From positions 7,564,001-7,628,000 of the forward strand of contig NZ_JACHJR010000001.1 in NCBI RefSeq assembly GCF_014203705.1: a stretch of 64,000 bases of DNA. The letters run 5' to 3'. Every line of letters begins with the position of its first letter. The first letter of the stretch is position 1. Under the pieces are notes generated by a model, which was not told the DNA's origin, searched no databases, and saw only the letters and a list, made by a program, of their open reading frames with translations. Source of the stretch: Kitasatospora gansuensis (GTDB lineage Bacteria > Actinomycetota > Actinomycetes > Streptomycetales > Streptomycetaceae). A program made the position numbers and the translations under genes. This document shows positions 58,781-64,000 of the stretch, in pieces.

Positions 58781-59116
58781 GGAAAAACCTCTCTTGCGCC
58801 GAACATCCAGTGGTTCGACACGGTCGGAAATGCGGGTCTGCCGGGCTCTGGCCGGTCCGCGGGGGGCCGGAGCAGGAGGTGGCGGCCTGCGCGGTGGGAG
58901 ACGCGAGGAGGCTGACCCGGGCGAGCAGCGCCACACTGGCGAACACACTGCGAGGACTCGGCGAAGGACGCGCATACGGAACCCTGTCTGCGGCGGATCA
59001 TCGATGGTCGATCGAACGTCGACCATGCTGGCGCAGCCGCGTAACGCCGCCGTATCGCACAAGAGCGAGTCCTACCGAGCCACAGCTACCTGGGCCTGAC
59101 CCCTTGACGACACCGC
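58781..59116. other. Intergenic region with a degenerate secreted-protein fragment
   Basis: Minus-strand codons from 58,973 read MRVLRRVLAV and, after removing a duplicated GT near 58,945, FASVALLARVSLLASPTAQA, a plausible signal peptide. The rest has no domain. A perfect 8-bp palindrome lies at 59,004-59,026. Probably a decayed small secreted-protein gene. Confidence 0.45.
59004..59026. promoter_or_regulatory. Inverted repeat, operator candidate
   Basis: ATGGTCGA-TCGAACG-TCGACCAT, perfect 8-bp arms with a 7-nt spacer, upstream of the degenerate fragment and the secreted-protein gene on the minus strand. Regulator unknown. Confidence 0.5.
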
Positions 59117-60949
59117 CTAGGCGCGGAGCAGCCCGTCCAGGAAGGCGTTGCCGAAGACCCGGTGCGGGTCGTGGCGGTCCAGGACGGCGATCGCCTCGTC
59201 CCAGCCCGGTCCGTTGGCCGTGCGGAGGCTGTCGGGGATGGCGCGGGTGAGGACGTCCTGGTCGGCCCAGGCGGCGGTGTCGGTGTAGGCCCAGCCCTTG
59301 GACCACTCGACCCGCAGGCCGGCCCGGGTACCGTCGAAGGTGTGCAGCAGGGCCTGTTCGAGGTCGCGGCTGAAGCGGTGCAGGCCGGGGGTGCCGGGCA
59401 GGGTGAGGATGTCGACCCAGACGGCGGTGTCCCACTCGGGCTTGTCGGGCTGCGGCCGCAGGGCGGAGAGCAGCGGTGGCTGGGCGCCGGGGACACCGGA
59501 GACGGCCGGGTCGTCGAGGCCGGTGACCCGGATCTCGACGGCGCCGTTCACCGGGTACTCGCCGCGCTGCTGGTACTCCGTCAGCAGGCGCTGGTAGTGC
59601 GAGGTGAACTCGCTGACCGCCCACTGGAGATCGGCCCGCCGGGCCAGGATCGCGTACCCGCTGGCGGTGACCCGCAGGGTGGTCGGGCGGACGTACTGGA
59701 GCAGTGCCCGGGAGGGGCCCCACAGGTCGGAGCGCAGGCCGTCGGCGAGCAGGTGGGTGAGCAGCTCGCCGGTGAGCAGGCTGCGCAGCAGGCCGCTGGA
59801 GAGCAGGACGTCGGTCAGGTCGCCGGTGAGGCCGATCTTGGTGATCAGGAACTGGAGTTGGCCGAAGGTGGGGGCCAACCCCCAGGCTCCTTCGATGAGT
59901 TGGCCGGCGAGTTCGGCCACCGGCTTGGGGATGTTGTCGGAGAAGGGGTAGTTGTACGGCTCGGTGACGGTGCGGGCGGCGAACGGGCGGGAGGGGGTGA
60001 CCCGCCAGGTCTTGAGCCAGGGGTGCGAGGTGAAGGCGTACCAGATCGCCTCGGCCCGGCCGTCGCGGGCGACGAAGTCGGCGAAGGTCCGGTTGCCGGA
60101 CGTCCCCGGTGCGGCGAAGAGTTCGGTGGCCGGGATGTCGAGGCGGCTGACGCAGCGCAGGTTCCGGTCGGCGCCGACCCGGAGCACCACCTCGGTGAGG
60201 AAGGCCCGGCCCAGCTGGACCAGGAAGGCGGCGCTGTCGCTCTCGGCGCGGTCGAACTCCCGGAGCACGTACCGGGATCGGGCGGCGTCCCAGACCACGG
60301 CGGTGAGCGAGACGACGTGACTGCTGAGCGAGCCGTAGCCGTGGCCGGCGGGCGCGGTCTCGCCGGTGGCCGGCACGGCGGTGCCGTGGCCGCCGATGGC
60401 GAGTACGCCACCGACGGTGAGATCGCCGGGTGCCGGGCAGGCGGTGACGCCCAGGCCGTGACCGGCCAGCAGGGCGAGCAGGTCCTCCATCGAGGCGCCG
60501 GTCTGCACCCGGACGGTCGGCGCACCGGCCACCGAACTCCCGGTCAGGGCAATGCTGGTGAGGTGCTGGGTGGTGTCGAGCAGCAGTACCTGGGCCGAGG
60601 CCGGGGTGCCAGCGGCGACGGTCAGCGGTGCCCAGCCGTGCCGGTGCCCCTGCGGGCGCAGCCGCCAGCCCGCGGCGCGGGCCCAGTCGGCGAGGTCGGC
60701 GACCTGCTGCGGGCTGCCCGGCGCGCAGACCCAGAGCGGGTCGGTACGGACCTCGCCGGCCCAGTTCTCGTACACCCGCTGATAGGGCGTCACCCCGGCC
60801 GGGAGCCCGGCGGGGGCGGTGCCGACCGCCTGCGCGCTGTCCGGCCCGACGGTGCCGCGCAGCAGCCAGGCGGCGCCGCCCGCGCCGAGTGCGGCGAGTG
60901 CCTTACGCCGGGTCAGTCCACCGCTGCTGTCCTGCTGTTGGTCTGTCAC
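59117..60949 (-). CDS. Tat-exported FAD-linked oxidase, cholesterol oxidase-like
   Basis: A 610-residue flavoenzyme. The twin-arginine signal is SGGLTRRKALAALGAGGAAW with cleavage near QAV. The PCMH-type FAD-binding domain (about 70-240) has LWVCAPGSPQQVADL, RPQGHRHGWAPL, VQTGASMEDLLALLAGHGLG and GGVLAIGGHGTAVP, where the His of GHGxx is the usual site of covalent FAD attachment. The remainder resembles the substrate-binding domain of VAO-type cholesterol oxidases. Substrate is therefore probably a sterol, but other alcohols are possible. GTG start at 60949. Confidence 0.88.
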   Translation of the reverse strand: MTDQQQDSSGGLTRRKALAALGAGGAAWLLRGTVGPDSAQAVGTAPAGLPAGVTPYQRVYENWAGEVRTDPLWVCAPGSPQQVADLADWARAAGWRLRPQGHRHGWAPLTVAAGTPASAQVLLLDTTQHLTSIALTGSSVAGAPTVRVQTGASMEDLLALLAGHGLGVTACPAPGDLTVGGVLAIGGHGTAVPATGETAPAGHGYGSLSSHVVSLTAVVWDAARSRYVLREFDRAESDSAAFLVQLGRAFLTEVVLRVGADRNLRCVSRLDIPATELFAAPGTSGNRTFADFVARDGRAEAIWYAFTSHPWLKTWRVTPSRPFAARTVTEPYNYPFSDNIPKPVAELAGQLIEGAWGLAPTFGQLQFLITKIGLTGDLTDVLLSSGLLRSLLTGELLTHLLADGLRSDLWGPSRALLQYVRPTTLRVTASGYAILARRADLQWAVSEFTSHYQRLLTEYQQRGEYPVNGAVEIRVTGLDDPAVSGVPGAQPPLLSALRPQPDKPEWDTAVWVDILTLPGTPGLHRFSRDLEQALLHTFDGTRAGLRVEWSKGWAYTDTAAWADQDVLTRAIPDSLRTANGPGWDEAIAVLDRHDPHRVFGNAFLDGLLRA

Positions 60950-61015
60950 GCGCCGACGTTACCAACGAAGATCATGCCGCGAGCCGGTTTCGGTCCGGAC
61001 GGCAGGTCAGCCGGT

Positions 61016-62458
61016 TCACATGAACTGCGGCACCGTGACGAACGAGTAGCCACGGGCGGTCAGTTCGGCGATGACCGTGGGCAGTGCGTCGGCGTCCAGG
61101 GTGCTCCCGTCGTTCGGGTGGGATCCGACGTGCATGAGGACGATCTCGCCGGGCCGCAGGTTGGCCAGCACCCGGGAGACGACGGTGGAGACGCTCTGCC
61201 CACCGGAGGTGCCCTGCCAACCGAGGGTGTCGACGGTCCAGTTGACCGAGGCGTACCCGAGGCTGTTGACGATGCCGAGGGTCCGTGCGTCGGCCGCCCC
61301 GAACGGGAAGCGGAACAGCGGGCGGGCGTCGTAGGTGGCGCCCGCCTGGATGGCGGCCTGGGCGTGCAGGATCTGGTCGCGTACGGCGGCGTCGCCGAGG
61401 GTGGTCAGGTCGGGGTGGGAGAAGGAGTGGTTGCCGGTCGGGTAGCGCAGCCCGACCACCCGGGCGTCCTGCGGGAAGTTCTCGGTCCACGCGCCGGTCA
61501 GGAAGAAGGTCGCCGGCACGCAGGAGTTCTGCAGGGCACCGAGGATCTTCGGCAGACCGGCGGCGTTGGCCCCGGCGTCGAAGGTCAGCGCGACCACGTT
61601 GGCGCCGGTGGGCAGGACGGTCAGGTGCCGTCCCGCGAAGGACGCGGGAAGCGGACGGCCACCACGGTCCCGGATCAGCGTCGACGCGGTCGACAGGCCG
61701 AGGTCGCAGGTGTCGCCGAAGCCGAACGACACGTCCGCCACCCCGCTGGCGTTGCTGTTGCGCAGGTACCAGGTGCTGCCCCGGACGATGCCGGGCGTGC
61801 TGCTGCCGTTGCCGTCCCAGTCGCCGACCACCGGGCGGTCGCCCGGGTTGCCGTAGTTCAGCGACACGTTCGCCACGCCGCTGGTATTGGAGTTGCGGAG
61901 GTACCAGGTGGTGCCGCGGACGATGCCGGGGGTGGTGGTGCCGTTGCCGTCCCAGTCGCCGGTGACGGGTACGTCGCCGGGATCGCCGTAGCTGAGGACG
62001 GTGTCGGCGACGCCGGTGGTGTTGCTGTTGCGGAGGTACCAGGTGGTGCCGCGGACGATGCCGGGGGTGGTGGTGCCGTTGCCGTCCCAGTCGCCGGCGA
62101 CGGGTACGTCGCCGGGATCGCCGTAGCCGAAGGTGGTGTCGGCGACGCCACTGGTGTTGCTGTTGCGCAGGTACCAGATGCCGCCCCGGACCACGCCGGG
62201 CGTGCTGCTGCCGTTCCCGTCCCAGTCACCGGACATCGGCAGGTCGCCGGGGGCGCCGTAGCCGAAGGTCGTGGTGGCGGTGCCGGTGGTCAGCGAATCC
62301 CGCAGGTACCAGGTGCTGCCCCGGACGATCAGCGGGCGGGTCGGGTCACCCACCTTCGCGGCCGCCTCCGGTGCCGTGCCGAGGCCGACGCCGAGCGCCG
62401 TGGGCAGCGCGAGCGCCATCGTCAGCAGAACGGCTCCGACACCTCTGTGAGTCCGCAT
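61016..62458 (-). CDS. Secreted polysaccharide deacetylase (CE4) with N-terminal WYLR repeats
   Basis: A 480-residue exported protein. Signal peptide about 1-33. Residues 45-245 are five repeats of about 43 residues with the pattern RG-TWYLRNSNTSGVADTTFG and YGDPGDVPVAGDWDGNGTTT, probably a beta-propeller or FG-GAP-like surface-binding region. Residues about 260-475 are the NodB domain: VVALTFDAGAN, GNHSFSHPDLTTL, LFRFPFGAADARTL, LMHVGS. Motif 1 is TFDAG instead of TFDDG, so the metal-binding Asp is replaced; the two His of motif 2 remain. ATG 62458 has GGAGG at ideal spacing; the longer GTG is less likely. Probably acts on cell-wall glycans. Confidence 0.9.
   Translation of the reverse strand: MRTHRGVGAVLLTMALALPTALGVGLGTAPEAAAKVGDPTRPLIVRGSTWYLRDSLTTGTATTTFGYGAPGDLPMSGDWDGNGSSTPGVVRGGIWYLRNSNTSGVADTTFGYGDPGDVPVAGDWDGNGTTTPGIVRGTTWYLRNSNTTGVADTVLSYGDPGDVPVTGDWDGNGTTTPGIVRGTTWYLRNSNTSGVANVSLNYGNPGDRPVVGDWDGNGSSTPGIVRGSTWYLRNSNASGVADVSFGFGDTCDLGLSTASTLIRDRGGRPLPASFAGRHLTVLPTGANVVALTFDAGANAAGLPKILGALQNSCVPATFFLTGAWTENFPQDARVVGLRYPTGNHSFSHPDLTTLGDAAVRDQILHAQAAIQAGATYDARPLFRFPFGAADARTLGIVNSLGYASVNWTVDTLGWQGTSGGQSVSTVVSRVLANLRPGEIVLMHVGSHPNDGSTLDADALPTVIAELTARGYSFVTVPQFM
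61740..62310. repeat. Tandem repeats of about 129 bp inside the deacetylase gene
   Basis: Four to five near-identical units encoding the WYLRNSN...GDWDGNG repeats. Neighbouring units share almost identical DNA (for example the repeated gttgccgtcccagtcgcc block), pointing to recent duplication. Confidence 0.85.
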
Positions 62459-62596
62459 CCCGACCACCTCCGGGGCACGCGTGCTCGGGTCGACCAGCTA
62501 TCTCATCGTATGACCGCCACCGCCTTCCGGAGCCGCTCCCGACCCGGAAAAGAAGCGGGGTACTGTGGTGGGCCGGGTGACGAGGGGCAGGCGCTG

Positions 62597-63520
62597 GTGG
62601 GGACAGGAACCGGTACGGCTGAGCGGCGGACGCCGATCGGTGCGCTGCGCGCCCGTCTGCTGGACGAGATCAACGCGACGGTGCACGGGGAGGACCTGCA
62701 CCTGGAGCGCTACGACCGGCCGCCCGGGGACCCGGGCCTGTTCGGCCCGGACAGTGTGGTGTGGCGGGTGCACGGGCACCCGGCCGGGATGCTGGTGGGC
62801 GGTTTCGCCGCCCTGCTGCTGCAGTCCCTGCACCCGCTGGCGATGGCCGCCGTCGCCACGAACTCCGACTTCCGGACCGACCCGACCGGGCGGCTGCACC
62901 GGACGGCACGCTTCGTCACCACCACCACGCTCGGCTCGACGGCCGCGGCCGAGCAGGCGATCGCGTCGGTGCGGCGGATCCACCTGCGGATCCGGGGCAC
63001 CGCGCCGGACGGCCGCCCGTACCGCGCCGACGATCCGGACCTGCTCACCTGGGTGCACGCCGCCGAGGTGCACTGCTTCCTGACCGGGTATCAGCACTTC
63101 TCCGCCACGCCGCTGAGCGCTGCCGAGTGCGACCGCTACTACGCCGAGGCGGCGCTCGTCGCCGAACTGCTGGGCGCCACCTCGATACCCCGGTCGCGGG
63201 CCGAGATGGCGGAGTACCTGGCCCGGATCCGGCCCGACCTGCGGGTCACACCGCCCGCCCTCGAGGTGCTCCGGCTGCTGCGCGGCTTCGGCCGCAGCCG
63301 CCGGGAGCGGCTGGCCGTCCGGCTGCTCACGAACGCCTCGATCGACCTGCTGCCGGGCTGGGCCAGGGCCGAACTCGCCGTCCGCCGCCCCTGGTTGGTG
63401 CGGGTCGGCTGGGACCGCCCGCTGGCCCGGGCGGGCGGGCGGATCATGGTCTGGGCCTGCGGCCCGTCCCAGATCCGCGCCGCCGCGCACGCGCGGGCCA
63501 CCGCACCGACCGCGCAGTAG
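62597..63520 (+). CDS. Oxygenase MpaB-family (DUF2236) protein
   Basis: A 307-residue protein of the DUF2236/Lcp-MpaB family: VVWRVHGHPAGMLVGGFAAL, LLQSLHPLAMAAVATNSDF, RTARFVTTTTLGS, GTAPDGRPYRADDPDLLTWV and EVHCFLTGYQHFS, with the family's conserved His residues for haem binding. Members include latex-clearing protein and the mycophenolic-acid oxygenase MpaB; activity here is unknown. GTG 62597 (VGTGTGTAERRTPIGALR), preceded by GAGGGGC, agrees with the start of homologues; ATG 62510 is in frame but gives a low-complexity extension. Confidence 0.88.
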   Translation: MGTGTGTAERRTPIGALRARLLDEINATVHGEDLHLERYDRPPGDPGLFGPDSVVWRVHGHPAGMLVGGFAALLLQSLHPLAMAAVATNSDFRTDPTGRLHRTARFVTTTTLGSTAAAEQAIASVRRIHLRIRGTAPDGRPYRADDPDLLTWVHAAEVHCFLTGYQHFSATPLSAAECDRYYAEAALVAELLGATSIPRSRAEMAEYLARIRPDLRVTPPALEVLRLLRGFGRSRRERLAVRLLTNASIDLLPGWARAELAVRRPWLVRVGWDRPLARAGGRIMVWACGPSQIRAAAHARATAPTAQ

Positions 63521-63540
63521 CGCACGGAGCTGACGGCCGG

Positions 63541-64000
63541 TCAGAGCGGCAGGGTGAGCCCCAGCCCGCCCGCGTCGGCGGTGCCCAGGGCGAGGGCTTC
63601 GGCGACCTCCGCGGGCAGCGGCCGCAGGCCGAGCAGGCCGGCCGTCAGGTCGGCGGCCGCGCGGTGCCAGTCGGCGGAGCGGCGGAGCAGGGCGTGGCCC
63701 GAGCCGTGCACCGTGTAGCCGGCCACCCGGGCGCCCGCCTCGCGGGCCCGGGCGGCCAGGTCGCGGGTGGCCTCGGGCTCGGTGACCCGGTCGCGGTCGC
63801 CGTGCAGGGTCAGCACGGTGCGGTCCCTGAGCTGGGCCACCGGGTCCTCCGGCGGGCACCACGGGGCCAGCGCGATCACGCCGGTCACGCACGGGTGCCC
63901 GGCGGCGCGGAGGGCGGCCCGGCCGCCCATCGAGTGCCCGACCAGGACGGTCGGCACCGGGCCGAGCTCCTCGGCCAGGTCGCAGAGGGCCGCCGTGGCG
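63541..64000 (-). CDS. Alpha/beta hydrolase, cut by the window end
   Basis: C-terminal part of an alpha/beta hydrolase (at least 152 residues). Visible are the nucleophile elbow VLVGHSMGGRAAL, ALAPWCPPEDP, the acid-region LTLHGDRDRVTEPEATRD with Asp, and the catalytic His in VHGSGHALLRR. The N terminus and start lie beyond position 64,000. Converges with the MpaB-family gene with 20 bp between stops. Substrate unknown. Confidence 0.85.
   Translation of the reverse strand, partial: ATAALCDLAEELGPVPTVLVGHSMGGRAALRAAGHPCVTGVIALAPWCPPEDPVAQLRDRTVLTLHGDRDRVTEPEATRDLAARAREAGARVAGYTVHGSGHALLRRSADWHRAAADLTAGLLGLRPLPAEVAEALALGTADAGGLGLTLPL

Noticed and set aside
61740-62310. Regular repeats that could be taken for a CRISPR array
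   Set aside because: Units are about 129 bp, nearly identical throughout with no variable spacers, and encode protein repeats.
59162-63520. 1,452-codon open frame on the plus strand
   Set aside because: It reads antisense through the FAD oxidase and deacetylase and then enters the true MpaB-family gene; only its last 307 codons are real.
1-64000. tRNA, rRNA, insertion sequences, prophage or integrative-element ends
   Set aside because: No tRNA-like cloverleaf, rRNA stretch, transposase, integrase or attachment-site pair was recognised anywhere in the window.

Overview
The window is chromosomal DNA of very high GC content with strong GC bias at third codon positions, frequent GTG starts and GGAGG-type ribosome binding sites. 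Gene families (LAxTG sortase substrate, class-specific secreted enzymes with ricin-type modules, NACHT/TerY-type systems, LuxR two-component pairs) point to a Streptomycetaceae actinomycete, Streptomyces or Kitasatospora; the sequence alone does not settle the genus. No rRNA, tRNA, transposase, CRISPR array or polyketide/NRPS cluster was seen.

Positions 1-14.3 kb form a vitamin B12 / methionine region on the minus strand. A cobalamin riboswitch near 7.85 kb precedes a five-gene, fully overlapping operon: a large cell-wall-anchored protein combining a transcobalamin-like beta domain with two alpha/alpha-toroid domains, a second membrane-anchored beta-domain protein, and the T, A (double ATPase) and S parts of an ECF importer. 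metF (plus strand) and metE (minus strand) follow, metE under a second cobalamin riboswitch near 11.8 kb. A third riboswitch near 14.0 kb precedes a separate secreted toroid protein and a separate secreted beta-domain protein, i.e. the same two modules as independent genes. Each riboswitch lies beside a gene remnant (folP, 3-hydroxyacyl-CoA dehydrogenase, MATE transporter).

14.3-21.3 kb: LuxR-type two-component system, divergent two-gene ABC exporter, alpha/beta hydrolase, a small secreted protein and a broken GH18 glycosidase gene. 21.6-32.4 kb is a signalling/conflict island: an HTH-NACHT-membrane protein overlapping a DUF6801-like surface protein on the minus strand; divergently, a TerY-P triad (VWA, PP2C phosphatase, kinase with extracellular cysteine-rich domain), a zinc-ribbon membrane microprotein, a PknH-type extracellular sensor protein, a coiled-coil nuclease toxin and its SUKH immunity protein, largely joined by 4-nt overlaps.

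32.8-51.9 kb is ordinary accessory content: PRC-barrel protein, ABC exporter with acetyltransferases and a NUDIX fragment, flavin monooxygenase/TetR pair, ABM monooxygenase/MerR pair with a perfect palindromic operator, GH1 beta-glucosidase with its own palindrome, a DUF5919-like membrane protein, an astacin-like metalloprotease, a UDG-fold protein, an amidohydrolase, a large LuxR regulator, an anti-sigma-type ATPase and a methyltransferase. 52.0-58.2 kb resembles a hemicellulose module: GH54 arabinofuranosidase and GH27 galactosidase, both with ricin-type carbohydrate-binding modules, a LacI-type operator, and nearby a GntR-LacI (AraR-like) regulator. The right end holds a Tat-exported FAD oxidase, a repeat-bearing polysaccharide deacetylase, an MpaB-family protein and an alpha/beta hydrolase cut by the window edge.
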